Below are positions 36,421 through 48,794 of a DNA stretch of 64,000 nucleotides, one piece after another. Numbering within the stretch: the stretch's first letter is position 1; every line of letters starts with the position of its first letter. The position numbers and the translations under genes were made by a program. Source of the DNA: Nymphaea colorata (lineage: Eukaryota; Streptophyta; Magnoliopsida; Nymphaeales; Nymphaeaceae). The notes beneath the pieces were generated by a model, which did no database searches, was not told the DNA's origin, and saw only the letters and a program-made list of their open reading frames with translations. Where the stretch lies: NCBI RefSeq assembly GCF_008831285.2, contig NC_045151.1, forward strand, positions 3,033,544 through 3,097,543, given 5' to 3'.

Positions 36421-36722
36421 TCAAAAGAAAGTAAAGTTGAACTGAGCCCACCAAAGCTTGCATTCGATTAGCCTTAATCTCTCTAGTACCAACAGATAGA
36501 CACACTACAAACGTTAACTGCTTACAGCACCTTGCTTCATAGAAAATTATACACAGAATTCTCATCTTAATCTATAATCATAAGTAACACTGACCTGCAC
36601 AATTTTTCACAAATTTCACGCCATCTATATTGAATGCATAACATGAAGACTATTTCGTAGTGACAACCATAAAGAGTCATCATCAGCTGCAAAGGAACAA
36701 CTTCAAAAACCACTTCTTTTTA

Positions 36723-39355
36723 TCATCCAAAGAACATGTTATGTTTTATGTTGCGGTGTAGCTTGGGGAACATTTCATGGTCAAATCCAAAAGGTGAAGA
36801 TGATGATGATGAGGAGGAGGAAGAATGTGCTTCCAACCACCCATCATAGTATAAGCGCCCTCTGTATGCCACCAGGTCTGCATAATATACTGGTGGTACC
36901 AAAGATACTGGCTTGGTGCACCTGGCAAACGTGAAGCACAGATTGTACACCAGTGTCTGCAATTCATCAGATGAGAACACATTTTCATCCAACAAGACGT
37001 GGTAATGTGTAGGCTTGCTTGTCCCCAACAGTCCATAGTGACTGCAGAGAAAGAAATCAAACTCCTTCACATGAACAATCTTTGTATCAACTATGGTCCC
37101 TGGAGGCACATTGCCTTGCTTTGTCGCATCCCGACGATCTGCAGGAAAAAGTCGTGTGCGGTGCCGTTTCTGGGCAACAATTAGCGTTATAGATGGATTA
37201 TAGCTAATACTTGCAAAAGCCTCCTTGATCACATCCAACTCCTCATTGAGCACCATGTTGAATTGCCCTTCACTAACACCATCCCGGAAAAAGACAACCT
37301 TTTCTGCATATTTTCTGTTTCTCTCGTGATACATCTGTGCAAGCTCTATGCACATATCACCAAGATTCACAATCTTTTCCTTACGGTTGTCCTGAGACCT
37401 AATCGTGGCCTCGTAAATGTTAGCGGCAGGCCAATTCATGGTGGCCACAACAGCAGCAATGGAAGGGCTGACCTTGTCCCGTGGGCTCGGATGGTTCACA
37501 TCAGCACCCATGAACATGACATGCATGTCCTTGCTAAGACACTGTGCCTTTGGAGTACTGGTGAGGGCCACATTGCTACCACCAACTTTTGCATTGATCT
37601 TGAGAGCAAGGTTAGCAAGGTACTGTGAGTTTGGCCTCTCAATGTTGTTCCCAAGACAACACTGGGTCATGATACCGACCTCGGTTTCACTTATAAGCTT
37701 AAGAACCTTGTAGCCCGCATGCTTATAGGCTATGACACAAATTAGTACCTGCAGATTGTTATTGCACTTGGCTGCAATATCCTTAAGAAGCCTTCGAAGT
37801 TGATCCTGGTCAGATAAGCAATTTATGTCTACGCAACGGAGGTCCAGTGGATTTTGTGCTATGCTAATACCAATGTCATAGCATCTCGAAGTCAATGCTT
37901 GAGCAAACTGAGAAATCTGATTGGTGCTTTTGGATCTGTTGGGTGGCACAAAACTGATGATAGCCCAGCAACTGATTGCCTTGGGATCATATAGCTGATA
38001 GTGCAACAGGTTCCACTGGCAGTTTTGATCTAACTTCACTCTTTTATCTTGACCTGCCTTCAGATCTGGAGGATCGAGAACCCTTCCTTGCACTTCTGTT
38101 AGATTTGCAGTGCCTGATAGGCCAAATTGTTTAGCCACTTCTCCTCTGTACAACCAAAAAGCAGTTATTCAGCTAGCCGAACTTGGCCATTTTCTGTTCA
38201 CATTTAAAAAAGACAGATAAATCACTTAAAATTTCACTGTTGTTATCTATCTGCCTATCTATTTATCTATATTATTCAAATGCCACCTTTACGAGGAACC
38301 ATGACATGATTAGCTCCATGATAAGAGGATCATAGTTTGCAAATGAGAGAGCAAAACAAATTTACCCTAATGATGTGTTGGAAATATGTATTATAAGGAT
38401 TTGTGGAAGTTGAACTACTGTCTCAAAAACTCTTCTATTTGGGTTATGGGTGTGCCACTAACAGTCAAATAGCCTTAGGACCAGTTAGCACACCCATATT
38501 TTCTTTTTCCAAATTTGGACTTGCCAAGTTTAACTAATTTAATTTTGTCCAGAAAATGAAAGCAATATTTCTTTTTAAGGACATTTTGGCATGTGTTGTT
38601 AGGTTGTAGATATAACTTTCTATCTTAGCTATTGGAACTTTAATAGTACAACCATTTTTGGTTATTGAACTTGTTGGTTGTTTCACTTTTATTGTCTGCA
38701 AATGTGTTGTAGTCATGAAAAGCGAAAATTGGGGCTTTCAATTTAATGCACCAATCATGCTATTTTAGTTGTGATTACTTATAATTACTAAAGCATGTTA
38801 TCCATTATTTACATGATGCAGCTGGAACCATCATCAGTTTCCCTGGGACTCCATCTATAAAATAAATTTCTCTCTCATTTAATAAGCATTATCTGAACCC
38901 AACTATCTGTGAGACTGTGGCAATTTAACTACAGTTACAAGGATAAGATAAAACAAGAAGTCAGAATCAGATCAACTTTAGGTGCAATCAGGTATGCCCA
39001 GTCATGTGGGATTCTGTAGGATCCTAGATAACATGATACAGATGCAGAAATCAGACACAATGCAGATATGCTTTGAACAAAAAGCAGTTCTAAGAAATTA
39101 AGAAATGAATACAATATGGATAGATGCACACATACACATGCACAATTATCTAGATGGAAACACGTACGTTTATGTCTGTTCTTGTAAGATTCTCAACGTA
39201 TAAAAAAGACAATACAATAATTTCCAAGTCATCTCAAATGCAAACCTATATCACATGAGTGTGGGTGCAGGTGTGCCATTTTCCAATAAAACCTGGGTGC
39301 AGGTGCTTCAGATGTGTGTGTGTGTGTGTGTGTGTGTGCATCTCTCTCTCTCTCA

Positions 39356-39392
<37 letters not shown>

Positions 39393-42079
39393 TACAAATA
39401 TAGGAGACATAAATGCATGCGACTTAGAGTGTAAAGTATAATAACCATAACTATTAGCAGCCACAGCCACAGTGCACCCAGTGCACAACCAACTCAGGTG
39501 TGGTTGCTCTTTTGCGGCAGCTACATGACATGAGTCAAGGTTGATCATAGCCATCCATCTGATAGTCCAACCATTAGACCAGGCAGAGTTGAATCAAAGG
39601 TTATGGACAAGGATAAAAGCATCATGTCTAAATCCAAAATAACCATCTAAGCTGTCTGCTTGCTGTAATGCAAGCTCAATTTGGCTGTAAATGTTCGTCA
39701 ATGTATACGACCTACACCTGTTGATGTGAAAATAGAGAAACATAGGTAGCACGCTGATACTTGTTAAGTAAGTGCACTGAGAAGAACACATATAGTAGCA
39801 TGAAAGAGTGACAACGCATAGTTCATGTTAGTAGTTTGGATTCTTTGGAAGGCTTACCCCCACGGCCCGTCGTGTGAGGAGACAATTTGCATGATTCTAT
39901 CGAGTCTAACCCTCGGATTTATGTTTGTCAAACCTCTCAGCCACTTGAGAGCATCTTTTGATAAATTTTCTATTGAAAATCTTTGCCCCTCCGCCAAGAC
40001 ACATAACTCCATAGGCACATAGGTAGCAGACTTCTTGCTCAAATTTAAGCAGGGGAGGTACCAATATTTTAATTGCACCTTGTATTGGTCATAGAAATAC
40101 TTCTCGATTGTTGTTGCCTTCTTAGGATTTCTGGCAGTTGTGCTCCCGGCATTGTTCTTGTTCGAAGATCTACCTCTGACATCAAAGAGATCAAACGTTT
40201 CCTCCCTAGCTGACCGCTTCGATAAACCGAATATGGTGTATGTCACCTCGTTCGTATTTCTGTGAGTAACTCTTACCTTCAGACCCTTCAGGATTTTCTC
40301 CCATTTCCTCATTTCATAACCATTCATGCAAACAGGTGCACTATTGAGTTGCAGGCCCAAATTCTGATCAAGGAAATCAATCACTGGAATGCTCTTATAA
40401 AAAGTCATGACTGAGAAGTCCACATTGAGAGCTAAGCCCTGCGCCGTCGGCCGGAGGCTCTGAAAGAAACCGTTCAATGCTTTAACACCACTCCCTAGAT
40501 CAGTGACTTCAGCCGCGGAGTAAAAGTTTCGGCCACGAGCAATTCTGCAATTAGCAGGGTACTCCCTCATGACAACTTCAAGTGCTTGGATTGCATTCTC
40601 AATCGTGGCGGTTGTCGACCGCTCCAAATACTTATAGAGATGAACGAGATCGATCTTGGCTGCAAATTTTAAGGTGCATTTGTACTCACGGAGATCGGTG
40701 CCTTTTGATATCTTCACCGTGTACGAGCCTTCCTGCAATGGCCTTGGACTATACATACTCTTTTCTCCATCATAGCCAACTTGCAGGGCCGAAAAAAACC
40801 GTGGATTGTCTGCAAAAACCCTCTTCACAACCAAGCGGGTGTCGGATTTGCTTACCCGGGCATTAGTTCCAGTACCTAATGCTGCGGTCGATGATCCTTC
40901 TCCTGCATTCTCCTTCACAGATGCTACCGTGACATCATAGTGATAGATGCTACGGTTGGGATCGAATTCCACGCGGAAGTGGTTAGCAAGGAGCAGTATG
41001 GATCGGGAACAGCGAGTTCCACCGGAATCCGGCCTGTCCACCGGTTTCAAGACTGAAACTCCGGAAGTTTCTCCAGATAAACGCAGGAGGCTCAGCTGGG
41101 AAGTTGGTGGCTCTGCAAAAGAGAGGAAACCCCGTAAGAAATCCTCTTGGTGATTGCCTTGAGTGCGAGGCTTATCTGATTGGTTGGTAATTTGAAAAAA
41201 AAAATAGAAACTTGCTGCAGGGTAAGTCAGAAAATGGTCTCAAAGAACACCATGTACACCAAGGCTCCCCAAATGCATTTGGATTTGGATGTGAAACTCT
41301 AGATTGAAAGATCAATCATTAAAAGATCAAGCAAGGCAGTCAGGAGAGTGTAAGAAAATACCGAGCTTCTGAGTAACTGGGCATCCTCCTCCTCCTCCTC
41401 CTTTTATTGATGCTGCACCTCCAGCACTGGAGCCTCCAGCACCGGAGCCTCCAGCACCTCCTCCTTTTTCACCACCTCCTCTTCCCCAAGCATCTCCACC
41501 GCCGGAGCTTCCACCAACGAAATTCCCACCACCTCCTCTTCCCAAGGCCCCTCCTCTGCTGAACCCCCCTCTCATTCCACCTCCTCGTCCACCATCGAAG
41601 TTTCCACCTGCTTCTCTCCTTCCTTCAACGAATTCCCAGCCTCTTCTTCCCCACGAGCCTTCGCTGCTGGAGTTTCCACCTCCTCGTCCACCATCGAAGT
41701 TTCCACCTGCTTCTCTCCTTCCTTCAACGAATTCCCAGCCTCTTCTTCCCCACGAGCCTTCGCTGCTGGAGTTTCCACCTCCTCGTCCACCATCGAAGTT
41801 TCCACCTGCTTCTCTCCTTCCTTCAACGAATTCCCAGCCTCTTCTTCCCCACGAGCCTTCGCTGCTGGAGTTTCCTCCTCCTCTTCCACCATTGAATTCT
41901 CCATTACCTCCTCCTCTGCCGCGATAGAATTCTCCACCTCTTCCTCCTCCCCCTGTACCTCTCCCTTCTCCACCTGCTCCTCCTCTTCTACCTCCTCCTC
42001 CCCCTTCTCCACCTGCTCCTCCTCTTCTACCTCCTCTACCTCTTCCGCCTCCTCCTCTTCCTCTCCGCTGACTCTCCAT
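36723..42079 (-). CDS. AGO2: Argonaute, AGO2 clade, intact three-exon gene
   Basis: Minus-strand exons 42079-41362, 41112-39858 and 38145-36723; junction phases agree and total 3396 nt, about 1131 residues. Exon 1 encodes an RGG/Gly-rich N-terminus with a 33-residue unit repeated three times. Exon 2 holds ArgoN (LLANHFRVEFDPNRSIYHYD), linker and PAZ up to the AEGQRF region. Exon 3 holds MID and PIWI. The triad is Asp873 (MGADVNHP), Asp946 (FFRDGVSEGQ) and Asp1081 (PPVYYADLVAYRGR); AGO1-type proteins have His at the last place, while the AGO2/AGO3 group has Asp. A run of 10 Ser follows EAH near the C-terminus, which ends MFFG. Family role: cytoplasmic small-RNA-guided silencing, prominent in antiviral defence. 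The start MESQ is preferred over an upstream in-frame ATG at 42094 because the duplicate copy starts there. Confidence 0.93.
39245..39420. repeat. (TG)n ... (CT)n ... (AC)n self-complementary tract in AGO2 intron 2
   Basis: (TG)n at about 39314-39338, a CT-rich spacer, then (AC)n at about 39356-39389. The two arms are complementary and could fold into a long hairpin in the pre-mRNA. It follows CTATATCACATGAGTGTGGG, which resembles the terminus of the element at 27336. It sits in a ~1.2 kb segment (about 38430-39620) absent from intron 2 of the second copy. Confidence 0.65.
41581..41877 (-). repeat. Three tandem 99-bp units in AGO2 exon 1
   Basis: Units at 41581-41679, 41680-41778 and 41779-41877 look essentially identical. 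Each encodes 33 residues including SSSEGSWGRRGWEFVEGRRE. The second AGO2 copy has one diverged unit. The antisense open frame over this region is a by-product of the repeat. Confidence 0.9.
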
Positions 42080-43912
42080 TTCCTCTCCTCTCACTGACCA
42101 GGGGAAGCGAAAACCGACTGATCCCGAACAAGATTCGGCCGCATATGTAGAAACAAAAGTAACGCGCTTGGCCTTTCTCCCTTTTAAAGTTTCCGTATTT
42201 TACGGCGGCGTTAAAAAGACGGGATAGGCCGCTCCTTGGGCAACTAAAAGTTTAAAAAAAAAAAACTATAAATAAATACTCAAATGAAAATATATTTTCT
42301 GCCCATCGCCATGTCTTTATCATTGATTCAATAACAGCAGACCCAAGAAACGATCCATACGATAAACAAGTCCGCCTTGAAAAGCCCGAGTGTTAAACAT
42401 GAAAGCCATGTCCTTCCTTTCAGTTAGAGACATCAAATTACTGGATTTAAAATGTGACATCTACGTCCTTAATCCTATCCGTTATTGTATTTATACATTC
42501 TTATTTGAATTCAAATTTAAATACAAATAAAAAAAAGTTATATCTGAATCCAAATCAGAAATTTGATTTCACAATCTAAATCATCTATATCCAAATTTTC
42601 AAACAAATTTACTCGATTTTTAAAATATATGAGCATTCGTTATAACATATTTGTTTAAAAATAAATTTTATTTGAATCAGCATTGAAATCCCATCAAACA
42701 TTTATGTATATCTGAGTTTGAATTCGATTGAATGTGATGTCATTTCTTAAATCTCAACCAAATATGATTTCTTAATCTAATATTAAAGTCCAACTTTAAT
42801 ATAGAAAGTGGGTATGATAGGTTCAATAAACAATTTGTAATTGTTTCATAAATATGACGTAAAGATTAAGCATATTCACAAAACACTTGTTTATTTTTAG
42901 GGTGTATTGATGGAATAGTGACAAAGTATTTTCATGGACTAGTAATAGACTTTCTTTCACTTAGTAATCAAAGTTTGTGATATAGCAATTACTTTTAACA
43001 GATTTAATCAAATTAAATGAAGAAGATTTATGTACATTGCATTAACGATGCAAAACGGAATGTTTATGAACCACTTTAATAATATTATTCCCAATGCGGA
43101 GGGCCAAAAAAGTGCCACAAATGATTACTTGGCCTTCCGCTTCGAAAGTGGCAAACAAGCCCTTCTGGAAAGAATAACTACTTTTAGAAATTTGAAATAA
43201 CTACAAGCAAGACGTTTTATTACACTGGCAAACGTTTTTTTATTACAGTTATTCTAAAAGAGTTTCTTGTTATAAATTTAAATGTGAGCCTCACTATGTT
43301 CTTCACCCATCATTCATTCACTGCATGCTATTTAAAGAATTAAGTTTGATATTAAAGTGACATTATTGGGTTGGCCCTCATGTCATTTCATATATGGTAT
43401 GGAGCTTTCCTACTTTATTTGTCTGTCCTCGACTTTATAACGGATGGAATATAAATGGAAAGCGTCACTGAAAAGTTACTTAAGAGGAGGTTGTGGTTTC
43501 AAAAGGCCGCTGAGTTCTCTTGTCGGTTTTGGTTTTTCTCTCATCCCCAAATAAAACTTGTTTTCTCCAGGGGAAAAAAAAAAAGCATCCAGCAAACTTT
43601 GAAATTTCCTCTTCATGTGGTGGATCACATTCGGTTTGACCAAAAACGTCGGAAATTCTTTAGCAGCCTTTCAAGTGGGGACAGTTAGTTACCTTTATCC
43701 AACAGTGCCACGAAAGAGAGGACCAAAAAGTGCCACAAAAGAGATGCCCGGCTGTTCTCATGAGTGTAACCAGCGCTTCCATGGGAAAAGAAGAAAAGGA
43801 CGAACTATTCTTTCCTTGGGTTGCGTTTTGAACAAGCAGAGTTGCAAGTCATACAGTATGTAATGATCCCAAATCCCATCAAACATAGAATAAAATTCTT
43901 GGAGGTTTTGGG
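42080..43912. other. AGO2 upstream region
   Basis: Candidate AGO2 promoter next to 42080, then AT-rich DNA. The part from about 43560 is homologous to 55850-56100 upstream of the second copy (shared phrase GAGGACCAAAAAGTGCCAC, as GAGGATCAAAAAGTGCCAC). The open frames here are not supported as genes. Confidence 0.45.
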
Positions 43913-44240
43913 TAGAGCTGTACACAAATCGAGTTGAGTTTGAGCTCGGCCAGCTCGACTTGACTTGACTCATATCTTGCTGGGCTCAAGCTCAAGTCAA
44001 GTTATAGAAGGTCAGTTCGAGCTCTACTTGGTAGACTAAGTCCTAGCTTGAGTTAGACTTGTTTAAGCTCATTCACCAACTCTTTCTTTGAGTTGATCTC
44101 TTTTCTTAGGTTTAAGATTGAAAATTCTATATATATATATATATATATATAAAAAGATAACCTAAATCAAATGAGCTTAGAGTTGAGTTCATGTAACTTA
44201 AGCTCGGCTTGAATTGGCATGCCTAGTTGTACAACCCTAG
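43913..44240. mobile_element. hAT-like MITE, TAGAGCTGTACA termini
   Basis: Starts TAGAGCTGTACACAAATCGAG and ends GTTGTACAACCCTAG, imperfect inverted repeats. The interior is rich in GAGCTCGAGT-type sequence. Flanks GTTTTGGG and TTTTGAGA suggest a decayed 8-bp duplication. The orthologous copy at 56117-56455 shows it inserted before the segmental duplication. A (TA)n tract is at about 44129-44151. Confidence 0.65.
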
Positions 44241-44479
44241 TTTTGAGAAAATCTGGTATTTTTATGCCAGCAATAAAGTCTTAGATGCAACTTTTCTTCC
44301 ATGTGCTTTATTCTTCCCATACATTCTATTCGTTAGTGCTATCTCATGCCAAGTTCATGACTTTGTCCTCTTTTCTCATGCCAAGAGCGTGACTTTGTCC
44401 TCTTTTGAGCTGCTGTAGAAGTCCATCTTCTCATCTTACCAAAATTAAGCGCGCACACACACACACATATATATATATA

Positions 44480-44656
44480 GAGAGAGGCTGCACAGAAATT
44501 TTTATGAGTAGGGGCTAGATTAAAATATTGACAAGAGCCAAAATATCATTTCTAAAATTTTTATATAAGATAAATAATTTTTGTTAAAATTTACATGTGA
44601 AATTAAAAAAAATTGAGGGAGGGCCAGGGTCCTACCGCCTTCCTTAGCTTCACCCC
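44480..44656. mobile_element. hAT-like MITE (CAGGGG family)
   Basis: AT-rich body with CAAAATATCATTTCTAAAATT and an end CCTTAGCTTCACCCCTG, matching the family at 177 and 58811. It sits inside (TA)n microsatellite sequence on both sides, which hides any target duplication. Confidence 0.5.
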
Positions 44657-45335
44657 TGTATATATATATATGTGTGTGCGCACTTGCTTGTTGTTGCTCA
44701 CTCGACAAGAATGGGTAGCAAACAAGATGTTGTGACTGTGTTTCCCTCAAAAAAATCGAATTATTTTAATTTGAGTGTCTACGTTTCTCTCAAACAAGGA
44801 TTTTTTGTGAAGTTTATGTCCTTCTCCCTCTCAGCATCTATTTAAACTTATAATCTCATCCCTTTTGAGGCTCCCCAATCTTTTATTGGAGTTATTTTAA
44901 GAGCCCCTTGTTGGACATTTAATTGTCATTCACTGAATGCTATTTTAAAGACTGACTGAATTAAAATAATATTCTTGGGTTAAGCATTACGTTATTTTCA
45001 TATAGCATAAAGTTTTCTAATGTCCACATATTTTATTTTTCCATCTTTGAGTGGGTAAAAGTAAAAATTGACACTATTGAAAAGTTACTAAAGACCTTGT
45101 GGTCTCAAAAGACTGCTTGTTGGTGTCGCATAAAATTGAGATTCTTAAAATGTTGCTAGAAAGTCCAACGATTCCTGTGTTTGATTTCACTACTTTTATG
45201 GGCAAAAACATATGACCTGCTCGAGGAAGTCATGCAGTTAACAAAAAATATCAAAAAAGGTAGTGTATGATATGGAATATGAGGTCATTCATTGGAGTTA
45301 TTTTGAATTAGTCCGGTCTTTAAAGTCTCCTGCAG

Positions 45336-45535
45336 TTAGGTTGGGCATGGGGCCGGCCTGAAGTCTAGTTTGGCCTCATGGTATGCCCATACCCGCAGCC
45401 CGAGCCAAACCCAACAATTTATCTGGTCAAGTCAGGCCAGCCAGTCCGACCCGACAATTCAGGCCAGCTTGATGCCCAAATTTAAGGTCCGGGCCTGCGT
45501 GTTCATGTCATACCTGGCCCAATGCCCACCCGCTA
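45336..45535. mobile_element. MITE-like element, GGGCATGGGGCC / GGCCCAATGCCCACC termini
   Basis: GC-rich element with inverted-repeat-like ends. A second copy occurs at about 47565-47830, the equivalent place in the tandem duplication. Non-coding. Confidence 0.45.
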
Positions 45536-46529
45536 TATATTATAATCTCATTAATTGTCAATTAAAAAGAAAACATAATAAATCAGTGACTTCTACATTC
45601 TCTTTTTTTAGTGCCAGGGAAGGAATTTAAACTCAGAAAAAGATGGCCTTATTTAGTTTCCTTAGTGAAAAAAAAGTTACCCGGCTTAGTCCAAAGCAGT
45701 TGAGCAGCCTTTCAAGTGGGGGCAAATAGCTTGGTCCAAAAGTATCTAATTGCATGCATCATGGCCTCAAGTCTGACACTTGCAAATAACGACGACCACT
45801 TTCTGATCTTGCTTAGTGCCTAAGCAACTTGCTCCAATTAGTTTAAGCAAATTCAGCATCTAACTAAGCTTAGTCCAAAGCAGTTGAGCACAGAGTCAGA
45901 GAGGTCTTTAGCAGCCTTTCAAGTGGGGGCAAGTACCTTGGTCCAAAAGCAACCTAATTGCCCGCATCATGACCTCAAGTCTGACACTTGAAAATAACAA
46001 AAGAGCAGACCAACTGGCTCTTAGTTAAGCTATTCGATCTTGCTTAGTGCCCAAGCAACTTGTTCCAACTAGTTTAAGCAAATTGAGTACCCAAGGAATC
46101 AAAACTCTGGTCAGTAATCAACTGCTCTTGGTTGAGCGATCTTGGCAAGCCACATGTAGCCCATTTGATCCGAGACGGTTTCTTCCAAATATTGGAATAA
46201 AATGGAGCCCGATTCGGCCCTAAATAAAATCATATTGAAAATATTAAATTTAAATTATTTTCATATAAACAATTATTTAAAGCCACCAATCAAGGCCGAG
46301 ACATGTTGGCATCTATATTATCATTTAGAAAAACTGATATACTAGGATGCGTATTCTCAAGTAGTAAAAAAAAAAAAAGGAAAGAGGATAATATGACAAA
46401 AGTTTTCAGACTCAGAAAGTACTCCGAAAATGCAAAGCATTTTTTATTTTAAAGATATTTAAAATTTGTGCATAGTTAGATGTTCCCTCTCTCGTGTGTG
46501 TGTGTGTGAGTATATATATACACACACAA

Positions 46530-46760
46530 ATAAGGAGCACCATCAAAAAAATTTCATGAACAAGGCTGAATTATAGTTTCTAAAATTTTGATGAAGTTCA
46601 AAATATCATTTTTTAAAATTTTTATATAAGATAAATAAATTTTTAAAAATTTACATGTGAAATTAAAAAAATAAAAAACTGAAGGGGGGGGGGGAAGAGG
46701 GCGAGGAAAGAGGGCGAGGACCCCTTGGCTCCCCTCCTCTCTCTATATATGTGTGTGTGC
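46530..46760. mobile_element. hAT-like MITE (CAGGGG family), second unit
   Basis: Counterpart of 44480-44656, with the same AAATATCATTTTTTAAAATT body, an expanded poly-G/GA tract at 46684-46720, and TA/TG microsatellite on both sides. Confidence 0.45.
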
Positions 46761-47737
46761 ATTCTTGTTTGTTGTTGCAGAACAAGAATGGGTAGTAGAG
46801 AGTAGTGGAGCTACCACATTAACTCCTGAAATCTTGTATTGTGATTAAGCTGGACTTAAGTTCAGGTAGGCCTAACCGCATGTGGTGCCTACACCAGACC
46901 TAAGTTAATACCTAACAGTTAAGCAAGAGATTGGTTAGTACTCCTCAGTCAAAATTTTTTGGCTTTGCCATGGTAGTACACCCGATGTTGTGCCTGTGCT
47001 TCTCTAAAAAAAAAACGAATTATTTTTAACTTGGGTGTTTCTGTTTCCCTCAAACAAGGAATTTTTGTGAAGTTAAGTCACTCTCCCTCTGAAGCATCTA
47101 TTAAAACTTATAATCTCATCCCTTTTGAGGCTCCCCAATCTTTGATTGGAGTTGTTTTAAGAGCCCCTTGTTGGACAACTAATTGTCATTCATTTAATGC
47201 TATTTTAAAGACTGATTGAATTAAAATGACATAAAGTTTACTAATGTCCACATATTTTATTTTTCCGTCTTTGATTGGGTAAAAGTAAAAATTGACACTA
47301 TTGAAAAGTTACTAAAGAGCTCGTGGTCTCAAAAGACTGCTTGTTGGTGTTGCATAAAATTGAGAAAACTTAGAATGTTGCTAGAAAGTCCAACGATCCC
47401 TGTGTTTGCTTCCACTACTTTTATGGGCAAACATATAACCTGCTCGAGGAAGTCATGCAGTTATCAAAAAATACCAAAAAGCTAGTGTATGATATGAAAT
47501 ATGAGGTCATTTATTGGAGTTATTTTGAATCAGTTCCGTCTTTCAAGTTTCCTGCTGTTAGGCTGGGCATGAGGCCCGCCTGAAGTCGAGCTTGGGGCCA
47601 TGCCCATACATGCTCGCACCCGCAGCCAGAGTCAAACCTAACAATTTATCTGGTCGAGTCAGGCCAGCCCAGTCCGACCCGACAACTTATCAGGCCAACT
47701 TGATGCCCAAATTTAAAGCTCGGGCCTGAGTGTACAT

Positions 47738-47845
47738 GTACTCAGCCCGATGCCCACCCACTCTATATTATAATCTCGGCCCGATGCCCACCCACTCTAT
47801 ATTATAATCTCGGCCCGATGCCCACCCGCTATATATTATAATCTC
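47738..47845 (+). repeat. Triplicated ~37-bp end of a MITE-like element
   Basis: CCGATGCCCACCC followed by (A)CTCTATATTATAATCTCGG occurs three times in tandem at about 37-bp spacing; the copy at 45335 has it once. Confidence 0.7.
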
Positions 47846-48751
47846 ATTAATTGTCAACTAAAAAACGAAAATAATTCCGTGACTTCTGCATTCTGTTTTT
47901 TAGTGCTGGGGAAGGAATTTAAACTCAGAAAAGGATGGCCTCATCTACTTTCCTTAGTCCAAAGCAGTTGAGCAGCCTTTCAAGGGGGGGCAAATAGCTT
48001 GGTCCAAAAGTATCTAATTGCCTCAGTCTGACACTTGCAAATAACGAAGAGCAGACCAACTGGCTATTAGTTAAGCTTTTGATCTTGCTTAGTGCCTAAG
48101 CAACTTGTTCCAATTAGTTTAAGCAAATTCAACACCTAACTAAGCTTAGTCCAAAGCAGTTGAGCAGAGAGTAAAAGATGTCTTTAACAGCCTTCCAAAT
48201 GGGGACAAATACCTTGGTCCAAAAGCTATCTAATTGCCTGCATCATGACCTCAAGTCTGACACTTGAAAACAACAAAGAGCAGACCAACTGGCTCTTGGT
48301 TAAGCGTTTCGATCTTGCTTAGGGCCCAAGCAACTTGTTCCAACTAGTTTCAGCAAATTGAGGACCCAAGGAATCAAAACTGTGGTCAGTAATCAATTGC
48401 TCTTGGTTGATCGATCTTGGCAAGCCACATCTGGCCCATTTGCTTCCTGATTTGATGCGAGACGGTTTCTTCCAAATATTGGAATAAAATGGAGCCCGAT
48501 TCGGCCCTAAATAAAATCATATTCAAAATATTAAATTTAAATTATTTTAATATAAACAGTTATTTAAAGCCACCAATCAAGGCCGAGACATGTTGGCATC
48601 CATATTGTCATTTAAAAAAACTGATATACTTGGATGCGTATTCTCATGCAGTAAAAAAGAAGAGGGAAGAGGAGAATATGACAAAATTACTCCGAAAATG
48701 CAAAGCGATTTTTATTTTAAAGTTATTTAAAATTTGTGCATACTAAGATGT

Positions 48752-48758
<7 letters not shown>

Positions 48759-48791
<33 letters not shown>
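48759..48791. repeat. (TA)n microsatellite
   Basis: CTCTCTCTCAT followed by TA repeats, at the end of the tandem duplication. Confidence 0.85.

Positions 48792-48794
<3 letters not shown>

Larger units (their letters stand above)
44450..48790. repeat. ~2.2 kb tandem duplication upstream of AGO2
   Basis: 44450-46510 and 46510-48790 are colinear: both contain a CAGGGG-family MITE, the CTCCCCAATCTTT block (44868 and 47132), a GGGCAT/GCCCAC element (45336 and 47565), paired AGCAGCCTTTCAAGTGGGG-like blocks, and the end CATGTTGGCATC (46300 and 48590). Microsatellites lie at each junction. No protein-coding gene is seen in either unit. Confidence 0.8.

Noticed and set aside
36001-36722. miR403 target site in the AGO2 3' flank
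   Set aside because: No stretch complementary to the known miR403 pattern could be seen in either copy's 3' flank.
37263-37713. Plus-strand open frames of 98-121 codons opposite the AGO2 PIWI exon
   Set aside because: Antisense shadows; the same shadows recur at 51753-52461 opposite the duplicate.
41572-42012. 146-codon Glu-rich open frame within AGO2 exon 1
   Set aside because: It is an out-of-frame reading of the GGN-rich repeat on the same strand; openness follows from the 99-bp repeat and the absence of stops in GA-rich codons.
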